64,000 bases of DNA from Bradyrhizobium arachidis (GTDB taxonomy: Bacteria; Pseudomonadota; Alphaproteobacteria; Rhizobiales; Xanthobacteraceae). A program made the translations under genes and the position numbers. The stretch covers positions 7,440,001 to 7,504,000 of the forward strand of contig NZ_CP077970.1 of the NCBI RefSeq assembly GCF_024758505.1, read 5' to 3'. Below the pieces are notes generated by a model. The model searched no databases. It was not told where the DNA came from and saw only the letters and a list, made by a program, of their open reading frames with translations. Shown one piece after another: positions 48,843 through 58,012 of this stretch (positions within the stretch are counted from its first letter, which is position 1; every line of letters begins with the position of its first letter).

Positions 48843-51104
48843 GTGAATTTCCAAATGTATCAACCCCGGGAACAATTCCATTCCGCGCACCGCTTCGGAA
48901 TCGAATTTGGTGGAGCGGTCCTCAGCTTCGAGCGCGTGGCCGACGTGCTGCGTCGGCAGTGGCCTCTGATCGTCGCGGCCGTCTGCGGCTCCCTGATGCT
49001 CGTGCTGATCTATCTGGTGCTGGCCAAGCCGATGTATACGGCAAACGCCCGCATCATGATGGACACCCGCCAGACGCAGGTTCTGGACAAGGACAGCGGC
49101 ACCAACAGCGCACTCATCGATACCGGCTACGTCGACAGCCAGGTCGAGGTGATCAACTCGGACGACCTCATCCTGTCGGTCGTTCGCCGTCTCAAACTGA
49201 CGCAAGATCCAGAATTCAACGGATCCAATGCCGGCGTCGTCGCAGTGGTGATCGGCAAGATCATGTCGCTGTTCGACTCGGGTGAGCCGGCATCGCAGGA
49301 ACGCATCGAGCACGCTGTGGTCGAACGCGTTCAGAAGAACCTCCGGGTCGAGCGCGTGCTGACCACTTACGTGCTGTCGCTCAGCTATCGTTCGGAGAAC
49401 CCGGACAAGGCGATGAAGGTCGCCAATGCCATCGCGGATGCCTATATTGTGGGCGCGCTGGAGGCGAAATACCAGTCGACCAAACGCGCGACTGAATGGC
49501 TCCAGCAACGCAGCGCCGAGCTCAGCGAGCAGGCCTCCGCCAGCGACCGGGCGGTGCAAACCTTCAAGGCCGAGCACAACATCGTCGGAACCAGCCGCGG
49601 CTTGATGTCCGAGCAACAGCTCTCCGACCTCAACACGCAGCTCGTCCAGGCCCGCGCGGCGACGGCCGAGGCGAAGGCGCGCCTCGACCGGATCGACGGA
49701 ATCTCCGATCAGGACCTCGCTCAGCCAACGGTGACGGACGCGCTCAACAACACGGTCATTACCCGCCTGCGCGCCCAGTATCTGGATCTGCAGGCGCAGT
49801 ATTCCGATTGGTCGAAGCGTTACGGCAAGACCCATCTGGCGGCCGTGAACCTTGCCAACAAGATGGAGGAACTGCGCAAGAACATCGCCGACGAAGTTCG
49901 CCGCATCGCCGACGCCTATCGCAGCGATTATGAGATCGCCAAGAGCCGAGAGGCCTCGCTCGAGAAGAATGTGAAGGACCTGGTTGCTCAGGCGGGCCAT
50001 ACCGGGCAAGCCGAAGTCAAACTGCGCGATCTGGAAAGCGCGGCCGACACCTATCGGAATTTGTACAACAACTTCCTGGAGAAGCTCCAGAGCGCCACCC
50101 AGAATCAGAGCTTCCCTCTGAGCGAGGCGCGCCTCATCAGCACCGCCACGAAGCCTGATCGCAAGAGCTCGCCGAAAACGGTGCTGGCGCTGGTGGGCGG
50201 CCTGGTGGGCGGGCTCTGCCTCGGCTTTGGCGCCGCGTTTGCGCGCGAGCTGTTGAGCGACGTCCTGCGTACTCCGGGCGAGGTCGAGGAGGAGCTCGGC
50301 GTGAAGTGTCTCGGCATCCTTCCGGACATCGGCCCGGCACGGCAGATGCCGAAAGCGCGCGCACTGGCGCCACTCGCGGGTCGAGATGCCGGAAACGCCA
50401 ATGGGGCGATCGCCCGCTATGTGGTCGACCATCCGTTCTCGCGCTTCGCTGAGACCTTGCGCAACATCAAGGTGTCGATCGACGTCGCGCGACTGAATCG
50501 GGAGATCAAGGTGATCGGCATCGTCTCGTCCCTGCCGAAGGAAGGAAAGACGACGGTAGCCGCCAATTTCGGACACTTGACCGCGCTGACCGGTCACCGC
50601 ACGCTATTGATCGACGGCGACCTGCATACGCGCTCGCTGACCCGGGAGCTCGCGCCCAACGCCAAGACCGGCCTGATCGAGGCACTGACCGATCCGAGCT
50701 CGTTCGGATATCACATCCAGCGCAGCAAGGAGACAGGGCTCGACTTCCTGCCGTCCGTCGTAGCCTCGCGTATGGTCAACTCCGCCGACGTGATGGCTTC
50801 CAAGGCGCTCGCCGATCTGCTCGCTATGGTGCGGGAAGACTACGATTACATCGTGATCGATCTCGCTCCGGTGATGCCGGTCGCGGACTCCAAGGCGGTG
50901 AGCTTCCTGATCGACGCCATGGTCTATGTGATCGAATGGGGCAACACGACGCGAAGCGCACTTCAGGAGTCAGTATCCGGCTCGGAAATTCTCCAGAAGA
51001 AGCTGATCGGTGCCGTGCTCAACCGCGCCGACCCCAAGATGCTCAAGCGCATCGAGGCGTATAAGGGCAAGCACCACAACAGCTATTACGTCGAGCACGC
51101 GTAA
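48843..51104 (+). CDS. Wzc/ExoP-type polysaccharide co-polymerase with BY-kinase domain
   Basis: The 753-residue protein has a Wzz-type N-terminal part: a first membrane segment near residues 35-60 (WPLIVAAVCGSLMLVLIYLV), a long periplasmic coiled-coil region, and a second segment near 440-465 (VLALVGGLVGGLCLGFGAAF). A cytoplasmic tyrosine-kinase domain follows, with Walker A (LPKEGKTTVAANF, about residue 564), Walker A' (LLIDGDLHT) and Walker B (IVIDLAPVMPVADSK). The C-terminus has only a short tyrosine cluster (SYYVEHA). It sets chain length and drives assembly in the Wzy pathway. Start is GTG at 48843; ATG at 48855 is possible. No matching Wza gene is nearby. Confidence 0.94.
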   Translation: MNFQMYQPREQFHSAHRFGIEFGGAVLSFERVADVLRRQWPLIVAAVCGSLMLVLIYLVLAKPMYTANARIMMDTRQTQVLDKDSGTNSALIDTGYVDSQVEVINSDDLILSVVRRLKLTQDPEFNGSNAGVVAVVIGKIMSLFDSGEPASQERIEHAVVERVQKNLRVERVLTTYVLSLSYRSENPDKAMKVANAIADAYIVGALEAKYQSTKRATEWLQQRSAELSEQASASDRAVQTFKAEHNIVGTSRGLMSEQQLSDLNTQLVQARAATAEAKARLDRIDGISDQDLAQPTVTDALNNTVITRLRAQYLDLQAQYSDWSKRYGKTHLAAVNLANKMEELRKNIADEVRRIADAYRSDYEIAKSREASLEKNVKDLVAQAGHTGQAEVKLRDLESAADTYRNLYNNFLEKLQSATQNQSFPLSEARLISTATKPDRKSSPKTVLALVGGLVGGLCLGFGAAFARELLSDVLRTPGEVEEELGVKCLGILPDIGPARQMPKARALAPLAGRDAGNANGAIARYVVDHPFSRFAETLRNIKVSIDVARLNREIKVIGIVSSLPKEGKTTVAANFGHLTALTGHRTLLIDGDLHTRSLTRELAPNAKTGLIEALTDPSSFGYHIQRSKETGLDFLPSVVASRMVNSADVMASKALADLLAMVREDYDYIVIDLAPVMPVADSKAVSFLIDAMVYVIEWGNTTRSALQESVSGSEILQKKLIGAVLNRADPKMLKRIEAYKGKHHNSYYVEHA

Positions 51105-51615
51105 GCGCAGCGAAAAGCCGCGGCCCGGACAGAGGTCCGGGCCTCGCGGTCGATCGAACCATCGGCGCCGCGGGCCGTCGCGCGTCCACATGAGTCCGAA
51201 CGTGGTCAGGTCCTCCAGGCTTTGAGGCCTCCGGCTCTCGCCCTCCACACACAAGTCGACACACCCTGGGTCGAATCCTGTCCCGACGTCGTCTTGATTG
51301 CTTGCCGCACCGCCGATCACAGGACGCTCAAGAGGTGCGCCCAGCCGCAGCCTGTAGAGCCCGCACGTCCTCTCCGAACACCGTAGTCGCCCGGAATCCA
51401 CAAACAGCGATGCCTGCCGTAGCGAACCATGGTGGTCATGGACCACAGCGGTCGCGACATAAACTTTTGTTGCAATTGCCTATTGGGCAGGAATAGGCCG
51501 AATAAGCTGGCCGCCTCACGGACAACAGGCGTTGCCGAGGTTTTGTGCACCCTTTTCTTCTGGGTTCCCCGGAGCTAACTTGACGTTATATTTGTTGGCT
51601 TTTTGGTAGGTTCGA
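51105..51615. other. 511-bp intergenic region with a terminator-like hairpin
   Basis: A 9-bp perfect stem (51122-51130 / 51135-51143, loop agag) starts about 17 bp after the Wzc stop codon and is a likely terminator, although no T-run follows. The remainder holds no gene that I can support; ttgacg at 51580-51585 is a possible -35 box for the next gene. Confidence 0.55.
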
Positions 51616-51927
51616 ATGGTGACTGTGCTCATTGTCTTGAGCGCGTGGGTGCTGCTCAACATTCTGTTCGTCTTGATCATGGTTCCCCCGCGCAAGCCGC
51701 AGCGGCCGAGCCCGCCCGCAACCCTTGCGCCGGCTCCAATCGATCGGAACTCGACCTCAGATCTTGACCAGGACGAGCCACTCTCGCTTCGTCACGTGGT
51801 GATGTCGGTCGCGATGGGAACCTTTTTCGTGCTGGTCCCCCCGCTGTTGGCACTACGCGACGCGATTGTCGGGTTCTTCAGGAAGATGCAGGGTGGGAAT
51901 CGCGCTGGGGACCGAGCAGATTCCTAG
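51616..51927 (+). CDS. Small membrane protein of unknown function
   Basis: The 103-residue protein has two hydrophobic segments: VLIVLSAWVLLNILFVLIMV at the N-terminus and VVMSVAMGTFFVLVPPLLAL near residues 61-80. A Pro-rich and acidic linker joins them, and a short basic tail follows. It is probably an inner-membrane protein with a hairpin topology. It lies between the Wzc gene and the convergent initiating transferase, so a role in polysaccharide export is possible. No family recognised. Confidence 0.7.
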   Translation: MVTVLIVLSAWVLLNILFVLIMVPPRKPQRPSPPATLAPAPIDRNSTSDLDQDEPLSLRHVVMSVAMGTFFVLVPPLLALRDAIVGFFRKMQGGNRAGDRADS

Positions 51928-51963
51928 GAGCGACGATGGTCCGCGCTCCCTGAGACAATCCTC

Positions 51964-53394
51964 TTAATAGGCTTCCTGGAACAAGACGGCAGCGGCCGTC
52001 CGGACCATGATCTTCAGATCGAGCCAGATGCTCCAGTTGCTGACGTACCAGACGTCGTACTCAACCCGCTTCTCCATGAGGTCGATGGTCGGCGTTTCGC
52101 CGCGAAAACCATTGACCTGTGCCCAGCCTGTCAGGCCCGGCTTCATGTGATGGCGGTACACATAATTGCTGATGAGTTCATCGTAGTAGTTGTCGTGGGC
52201 CAGCGCATGCGGACGCGGCCCGACCAGGGACATGTCGCCCCGGAGCACATTCCAGAGCTGGGGCAGCTCATCAATGCTCGTCATTCGCAGGAATCGCCCA
52301 AGCCTCGTAATCCGCGCGTCCCTCTTCGTCGCCTGGGCGATCGTCTGACCGTTCTCGCAGACGGTCATGCTGCGAAACTTCCAGATCTCGAACGGCTTGC
52401 CGTTGAAGCCACGGCGCGACTGTCGAAAGATGACCGGGCCGGCCGAATCCAGCTTGATCAGAACGGCGACCGTCACGAGGAGCGGCGCCAGGACGACGAG
52501 TGCGAACGCGGCCACGCCGACGTCGAGGCAGCGCTTCTGCAAGCGTTCGAACACGCTGAGCGGAGACCGTTGGATTTCGATCGCCACCGTCCCGCTGACC
52601 GGCAGAAACGGACGCGATACGAGATCGGCGATCGAATTGTCCGGCAGTAGCCGGATCGGCTGCGGCACCGCGCGCAGATACTGCCCGAGCTTCTGCAACA
52701 ACGGCAGCTCGTTCCAGTCCACTGCCAACAGATATTCGTCGACGTCGGCCGCACGCGCCTGGCGAATGACGTCGCGAATCTCTCGCTCCCACCGGGTTGC
52801 TTCGCTATCGCCGCCAAGCACGAAGTGTCGCACGACATCGAATCCGTTCCGTCGCAGGTCCTTGAAGCGGTTCGACGTGAAATCGAGCGGCTTCAGGCTG
52901 AGCAGCACGACCTTGCGATCGACCAATCGTCCCCTCGCAAAGCTCGTGCCAAGCGCGAACTGCCACGCAAAGCGCAGGCTGGTCAGACCCACGCCGCCGA
53001 TCGCGGCAAACATGATGACCGTGCCGCGCGACAAGTTGTCCGTCGACTTCAACAGAAACGCCGCCACAGCAAGAATCGTGAGCGACGCGAGCCAGATAAT
53101 GACGGCCTTGCGCAGCTGCCAGACAAGGCTCAAGAGCCGGTGCGTTGCGTAGACGCCTTGGAAATAGGCAATCGCCACGAACACAGCGCCGACAATCAAC
53201 CCGGCTCCGATCGAGGCGCCGTCCGCGGCGGAGGCGACCATGGCGCGATAGGATTCGGCGGCGACGACGTAGCAAAGCAGAATTAGCAGGAAGTCAGCTG
53301 CGATGACGAAGACCTGAAAAGGTCGCTGAAGGACGGCGCCGCGTCTTGACGAGACCGACTCGACATTATCGGAACTGTAAGTTGCTACAGCCAT
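51964..53394 (-). CDS. Undecaprenyl-phosphate sugar-phosphate transferase, WcaJ type
   Basis: The 476-residue protein starts at the ATG of MAVATYSS, with GAGGG a few bases upstream. Four N-terminal membrane helices and a Rossmann-like CoA-binding-type middle are followed by the catalytic PNPT domain. This has a fifth membrane segment ([20 protein letters not shown]), the conserved [39 protein letters not shown] and [17 protein letters not shown]. It attaches the first sugar-1-phosphate, probably glucose, to undecaprenyl phosphate and so starts the repeat unit. It is monocistronic and leftward, with unusual palindromes in its upstream region. Confidence 0.95.
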   Translation of the reverse strand: MAVATYSSDNVESVSSRRGAVLQRPFQVFVIAADFLLILLCYVVAAESYRAMVASAADGASIGAGLIVGAVFVAIAYFQGVYATHRLLSLVWQLRKAVIIWLASLTILAVAAFLLKSTDNLSRGTVIMFAAIGGVGLTSLRFAWQFALGTSFARGRLVDRKVVLLSLKPLDFTSNRFKDLRRNGFDVVRHFVLGGDSEATRWEREIRDVIRQARAADVDEYLLAVDWNELPLLQKLGQYLRAVPQPIRLLPDNSIADLVSRPFLPVSGTVAIEIQRSPLSVFERLQKRCLDVGVAAFALVVLAPLLVTVAVLIKLDSAGPVIFRQSRRGFNGKPFEIWKFRSMTVCENGQTIAQATKRDARITRLGRFLRMTSIDELPQLWNVLRGDMSLVGPRPHALAHDNYYDELISNYVYRHHMKPGLTGWAQVNGFRGETPTIDLMEKRVEYDVWYVSNWSIWLDLKIMVRTAAAVLFQEAY

Positions 53395-53884
53395 TCGAAC
53401 CCTCACATGTCGATTGACGTTGCTTCCAAGAGCAGACGAGATTTTGAAGCGAACGATGCGCGTCGCGATCGCGACGATTTGCGATTTTCTCTGCAGAGGG
53501 TGTTAACTGATCGCAGCGACATTGTGGCGCTGCACGCAAATTTCTTGCAGTGCAGAGGCGTCTGCAATTTACGATTTTCTAAGATCGTCGTTTTCTTGAA
53601 AGTGTCGTGACGCTACTTGATGCGCAACGTGCCGCGGTTCGGATCAAATCACCGTGCGCTCGCGCATGTCGGTGTCGATTGGGAAAAAAATTCCTGGTTC
53701 CCGGAACATGCGAGTCCGACATGCGTTGCAATCCCTTCCCCACACATGGCTCTCGCATTCCCGTTGCCGAAACACTATAGAAGCGTCTCTCGCGCACGAA
53801 GTTTCGACGTTAACATCTCGCGCTGATTCTTGGCCGCCGCCCGCCGAGATCTGATCACCTCGACCCGGGCCGCTCGGCTTCTCA
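53395..53884. promoter_or_regulatory. Divergent regulatory region with palindrome and repeated motif
   Basis: A perfect 16-bp palindrome cgtcgcgatcgcgacg lies at 53461-53476. It runs into atttgcgattttct (53477-53490), which recurs with one change at 53567-53580 (atttacgattttct). Each copy is near a tgcagagg. These are candidate regulator sites between the initiating transferase and the phosphatase; no gene is seen. Confidence 0.45.
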
Positions 53885-54619
53885 ATGGTTCCCCTCCTGC
53901 GGCCTCGTCCGCCAAGAACAAAGCCGACGCTACCCGACGGGCTTCGCATCTACGCGATGTCTGACATTCATGGCTGCGCGCATCTGCTCGAGCAGATGCT
54001 GCAAGTGATCGATGCCGACCTCATCAATAGCCGGCCGCCCTACGCGCTCGAGATCTTCATGGGGGACTATATCGATCGCGGGCCGGATACGCGATCGACG
54101 CTCGATCTGCTGGTCGAACGGAGTCGCCGCGGGAACGCGATCTTCCTGAAGGGAAACCACGAGGCCATTCTGGTCGACGTCATGGAGGACCCTTCCCGGT
54201 TTGACGACTGGCTCCGCGTCGGCGGTGCCCAGACGCTGATGTCCTACGGGCTCACGCCGAACTCGCAGAAGGACGATCCCGCCGCGCTGCTGCGCAGGCT
54301 GCTGCAGGTGATGCCGACGGAGCACGTCGAGTTCCTTGACAATCTGCGGCTGAGCTTCACATGCGGGGATTTTTTCTTCGCGCATGCCGGCGTCCGTCCG
54401 GGAGTTCCCTTGGCCGAGCAGCGCGAAGCCGACCTGCTCTGGATCCGAGACGAGTTCCTGCAGTGCGAGAACGACTTCGGCAAATATGTGGTGCACGGCC
54501 ACACGCCGGTGCGGACCGCCGAGCTGTTGGCCAATCGGGCCAATATCGATACCGGCGCCTATGCGACAGGAAATCTCACACTGATGAGCATCCAGGGCGC
54601 CAGCATGCTCGCGATCTGA
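53885..54619 (+). CDS. PPP-family metallophosphoesterase (serine/threonine phosphatase type)
   Basis: The 244-residue protein shows the metal-binding motifs of PPP phosphatases in order: AMSDIHGCAHLLEQML (GDxHG type), FMGDYIDRGPDTRSTLDLL (GDxVDRG type), FLKGNHEAIL (GNHE), then a histidine in FFFAHAGVRPG and VVHGHTPV. It would dephosphorylate proteins or small phosphate esters in the cytoplasm. It is divergent from the initiating transferase. Proximity to a BY-kinase suggests a possible role in polysaccharide control, but PPP enzymes usually act on Ser/Thr phosphate. The start has only a weak ribosome site. Confidence 0.9.
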   Translation: MVPLLRPRPPRTKPTLPDGLRIYAMSDIHGCAHLLEQMLQVIDADLINSRPPYALEIFMGDYIDRGPDTRSTLDLLVERSRRGNAIFLKGNHEAILVDVMEDPSRFDDWLRVGGAQTLMSYGLTPNSQKDDPAALLRRLLQVMPTEHVEFLDNLRLSFTCGDFFFAHAGVRPGVPLAEQREADLLWIRDEFLQCENDFGKYVVHGHTPVRTAELLANRANIDTGAYATGNLTLMSIQGASMLAI

Positions 54620-54642
54620 GGCTGCCCGCGAACACCGACATA

Positions 54643-54676
54643 TATATAAAGAGTGCGTTTATATAAAGAGTGCGTT
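54643..54676. repeat. Perfect 17-bp tandem duplication
   Basis: The unit tatataaagagtgcgtt occurs twice head to tail (54643-54659 and 54660-54676) just after the phosphatase gene. It is AT-rich against the GC-rich background and may be a slippage product or part of a promoter. Confidence 0.9.
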
Positions 54677-54712
54677 GAGCATCCTTGGCGCCAAGCGAGG
54701 GCGCTTCCGTTC

Positions 54713-55000
54713 CTAGCTCGATGAGCGAAAATGCCAGTCCCGGCGGGCGCGGCTCTCGGCAATCCATCGACTCCAGGCCCGCTCGTGCTTGGCATAGAGC
54801 TCGAGCCAGCGTAATCCGCGCTCTTCGGCGCCGACATCCCGCTGATCCCACAGACGACGCCCGTTGGACAGGCGGCGCGCTGCGGGGCTGTCCAAAGTCT
54901 CGAACTCGATGGTCTCTTCGAGAGAGAGCCCGACGATCACGCGCTGGCCGACGGAATCGACCAGATACCGCCGCGGCGAATCCTTCTGGGGATCACTCAT
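54713..55000 (-). CDS. Small protein of unknown function (95 residues)
   Basis: The start is the ATG of MSDPQKDSPRRYLV at 55000. The product is soluble, charged and Arg-rich, with a segment RVIVGLSLEETIEFETLD and a helical end (RGLRWLELYAKHERAWSRWI). I do not recognise the family. It lies between the phosphatase and a second short leftward gene at 55056, with which it may be co-transcribed. Confidence 0.6.
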   Translation of the reverse strand: MSDPQKDSPRRYLVDSVGQRVIVGLSLEETIEFETLDSPAARRLSNGRRLWDQRDVGAEERGLRWLELYAKHERAWSRWIAESRARRDWHFRSSS

Positions 55001-55055
55001 GTGTTTGACAGCCTGGAGAGGTGGCCTGATACGCGGTGAGACGCTCCAGGGCCGG

Positions 55056-55223
55056 CTAGAACGCGCGGCGCGCGTGTCCAAACGTCGTGGTCGGTGCCCT
55101 CGATCTGCGCAACGCTTCGCGATCCACCCCCTCAAGTCCCTGTTGCGAACGCGACGCGCGCAACGCGTAACCGACGAACAGGCCGGCGAAGAAGATGGAC
55201 GCAGAGGTCAGTACAGAAATCAT
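55056..55223 (-). CDS. Tiny single-pass membrane protein (55 residues)
   Basis: The frame reads MISVLTSASIFFAGLFVGYA, one membrane helix, then LRASRSQQ and a basic tail ending RRAF before TAG. An upstream GGGACGAG could serve as ribosome site. Small proteins with an N-terminal helix and a basic tail are common in related genomes; this specific family is not named. It lies 55 bp upstream of the 95-residue gene on the same strand. Confidence 0.5.
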   Translation of the reverse strand: MISVLTSASIFFAGLFVGYALRASRSQQGLEGVDREALRRSRAPTTTFGHARRAF

Positions 55224-55516
55224 GAGGCTCGTCCCGAATAGTTCACGCTCTCATGATCATGCAAGTTGTGACGACATGATGATTCTCGATGCCGAAAGAT
55301 TGTTCATCTCCTGATTTTCCTGTGCGATGACGATGACGATCATCATTCGTGACGCGCACGACACATCGCGGGATAGGACGAGCGTCAATAAGCTCCTTCG
55401 ACCAGAAGCATGCCGCGCGGCCGACCCTATTCGAACGCGGATAACCCACAATATCCGACTACGGCAAGGCGCGTCTATGTTGCCGGAACCGTTCGAGTCG
55501 TGTGCGAGGTTGACCG

Positions 55517-57145
55517 ATGTCAGCGATGCGTCCCATGCTTACTATCCTGACCTGCATCCTGCTCGTCATCGTCTCCGCGCAATCCAATGCAGAACCCGAA
55601 TTGTTCAGCGATCTCCTCGTCTATGGCGGCACGGCGGCTGGTACGATGGCGGCCTATTCGGCTGCAAGGCAGGGCTCGCATGTCACCCTCCTCGAGCCGG
55701 GTGGGCATCTCGGGGGAATGGTCACGGGCGGGCTCTCGGCCACCGATCTTGGCGACGACCGTATCATCGGTGGATACGCACGGACGTATTATCGGCGGGT
55801 CGCGGAGCACTATGGTTGGCGCGACCTCGCCCAGCCATCATCATGGCTGTCGGAGCCGCACGTGGCCGAGCAGGTGTTCGACGACATGCTTCGCGAAGCT
55901 GGAGTCCGGGTTGTCTTCCACGCCAGAGTTCGCGAGCGGAACGGCGTTGCGGTTCAGGACCACAGGATCGTTCATCTCATCACCGAGGACGAACGCGTCT
56001 GGCGTTCGCAATTGTTCGTCGACGCCAGCTATAACGGAGATGTCCTGACGCAATCCGGCGTCGGGTACACGTGGGGTCGGGAAAGCAGCAAGACGTATGG
56101 TGAGAGTCTTGGTGGCGTGCGCGCGATGACGCCACAACACCAGTTCGCGTGGCCGATCCTCGCCTATCGCGACGACCACCATCTCTATCCGGAGATTTCC
56201 GATGGCCCGCTCGGAGTTGCGGGAAGCGGCGATCGAAAGGTGCAGGCCTATAACTTCCGTCTCATCCTGACCGACGATCCCGCCAATCGCCTGCCGCTCC
56301 CCAAACCCGACGGATACGACGCCGCGCAGTTCGCGCTGCTCGCAAAGTATCTGAAGGAGTTTGAGGGTCACATGGGCCGCGAGCCGCGCCTTTGGGATTT
56401 CTTCATGCCGGTCCGGATTCCAAACCACAAGGCGGATTTCAACAACAACGGCCCGATATCGACCGACTATATCGGCCATAGTTCGGCCTATCCCGACGCG
56501 ACCTATGACGAGAAGCGGCAGATTCGCGACGACCACCTCCACTACACACAATCTCTGCTCTATTTCCTGGCGCACGACCCGGCGGTGCCCACGAGGCTGC
56601 GAAATGAGGTTGGCTCATGGGGGCTTGCGAAGGACGAATTCGAGGACACCGGCCATTGGCCACGGGAGTTGTACATCCGCGAAGGCCGCAGGATGATCGG
56701 CACTTACGTCCTGACACAGGCCGATCTACAGGACAGCAGGACCAAATGGGACTCGGTCGGCATGGGGGCCTACAACAGCGATGCGCACAACGTGCAGCGG
56801 ATCGCAATGCCCGACGGATCGGTGCGCAACGAAGGCGACATGCAGGTGCCGGTGAGCCCCTATGAGATTCCATACCGAGCGATCACCCCTCGCAGCAACG
56901 AGGTCAAGAATCTACTTGTTCCGGTGTGTCTGTCGGCCTCCCATGTTGCCTACGCCTCATTGCGCATGGAGCCCCAGTTCATGATCATCGGCCAGGCCGC
57001 TGGCGTGGCCGCGGCGCTGGCCGTGCGAGATCGACGCCCCGTGCAGGACATCGATGTTGCGAAACTTCAGCACGAATTGAGAAAAACCGGGGCGGTCCTT
57101 TCGCTCGGCGACGAAGGAGCGAGCGGCAGATTGCCACCGGACTAA
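55517..57145 (+). CDS. Exported FAD-dependent oxidoreductase
   Basis: The 542-residue protein has a signal peptide (LTILTCILLVIVSAQSNA, cleavage near SNA-EP). A dinucleotide-binding motif follows (VYGGTAAGTMAAYSAARQG, a GxxxxG form) ending in VTLLEPGG. GGHLGGMVTGGLSATDLG continues the family pattern of FAD_oxidored proteins. The C-terminal FAD loop is QFMIIGQAAGVAAALAV. Relatives include periplasmic or secreted oxidoreductases often seen near sugar-acting enzymes, but the substrate is unknown. GAGG lies seven bases before the ATG at 55517. It appears to be monocistronic. Confidence 0.9.
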   Translation: MSAMRPMLTILTCILLVIVSAQSNAEPELFSDLLVYGGTAAGTMAAYSAARQGSHVTLLEPGGHLGGMVTGGLSATDLGDDRIIGGYARTYYRRVAEHYGWRDLAQPSSWLSEPHVAEQVFDDMLREAGVRVVFHARVRERNGVAVQDHRIVHLITEDERVWRSQLFVDASYNGDVLTQSGVGYTWGRESSKTYGESLGGVRAMTPQHQFAWPILAYRDDHHLYPEISDGPLGVAGSGDRKVQAYNFRLILTDDPANRLPLPKPDGYDAAQFALLAKYLKEFEGHMGREPRLWDFFMPVRIPNHKADFNNNGPISTDYIGHSSAYPDATYDEKRQIRDDHLHYTQSLLYFLAHDPAVPTRLRNEVGSWGLAKDEFEDTGHWPRELYIREGRRMIGTYVLTQADLQDSRTKWDSVGMGAYNSDAHNVQRIAMPDGSVRNEGDMQVPVSPYEIPYRAITPRSNEVKNLLVPVCLSASHVAYASLRMEPQFMIIGQAAGVAAALAVRDRRPVQDIDVAKLQHELRKTGAVLSLGDEGASGRLPPD

Positions 57146-57338
57146 AGGCGCGAGGAGCCAGCGCTCCGCATTTGGGCATCGATTGCCTCATAATTGACGG
57201 GGCGTTTTCATTTCCGCATCGCGCAGTGACTCCCAAGCCTTGAGGCGACCCGGGATGCCTTTGAGTTCTTGCGGCCCTAGTAGGTCCTCAAGTTCAAATA
57301 GATTGCCCAAGCGCCTTCGCGTGCGCCGCGCGGCTGAC

Positions 57339-57473
57339 CTACAGCCCAAAGCCTCGGCCAATTTCCCGCATGAGTCTGAGCGCGGCGTCGGTATTGCGGC
57401 CATAGAAGAGCGCTCTATCGAGCTGAGAAAAGATGCCCAATCCAAATAGCGCTATAGCAATGCCTCTAAGCAT
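57339..57473 (-). CDS. Small hydrophobic protein (44 residues)
   Basis: The short frame begins MLRGIAIALFGLGIFSQLD, one hydrophobic helix, and ends with LMREIGRGFGL. The pattern (small helix, aromatic middle, Gly-rich end) resembles short proteins I recall from Bradyrhizobium genomes, but the ribosome site is weak and the product cannot be named. Confidence 0.4.
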   Translation of the reverse strand: MLRGIAIALFGLGIFSQLDRALFYGRNTDAALRLMREIGRGFGL

Positions 57474-57733
57474 GGTTGTGGACCGGATTTGAACGATGCA
57501 GCGAAAGTTCAAAACGGCCCCAGCCGCAGGATGGGGTAACAGCCGGGGCCGGCATTCCCATTCCAATGTGCCGCATCGGCGGTAATCGGCACGCGTCTAG
57601 TTAGGCACACAGAAGCTAACGAACTATTTCGCGAGACAGGCGCGCGACCACGCGCCACTCATCGCCCCTAGCACCGTCGGTTCCCACGCCGGAACAGCGA
57701 GGGCTCCCGATTGGAACCGAGATCGCACCATGT

Positions 57734-58012
57734 TCAATCGGTGTAGGAGCGACGCCGCTCGGTTTCGACCGATTCGTTTGACGCCAAACAACGTCGCGCC
57801 CGCTCGATCTGTGCGTCGGTGGCGCCTTGACTACGGGCATACATCTCGGCCACCGGTGCCGAATACTTCGCGACGTAGTATCTGACCTCCGTGCAAGATA
57901 TGCGCCCGGTGGGGCTGTGATTGCGCACTGCAAACGCTTCGGAGCTCAGGGAAATCAGCAACAAGACAGCAGCGCCGACAGCACGCACGATCATTCTGGT
58001 CATTTCCCCCAT
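57734..58012 (-). CDS. Small exported protein of unknown function
   Basis: The product has 92 residues from the ATG at 58012 (MGEMTRMIV) or 89 from the ATG at 58003. A signal peptide (RAVGAAVLLLISLSSEAFA) is followed by a mature part with two cysteines (ISCTEVRYYVAKYSAPVAE and RARRCLASNE), probably one disulfide, and a helical QGATDAQIERAR. It is likely a periplasmic protein. It is isolated from neighbours by gaps on both sides. Function unknown. Confidence 0.7.
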   Translation of the reverse strand: MGEMTRMIVRAVGAAVLLLISLSSEAFAVRNHSPTGRISCTEVRYYVAKYSAPVAEMYARSQGATDAQIERARRCLASNESVETERRRSYTD

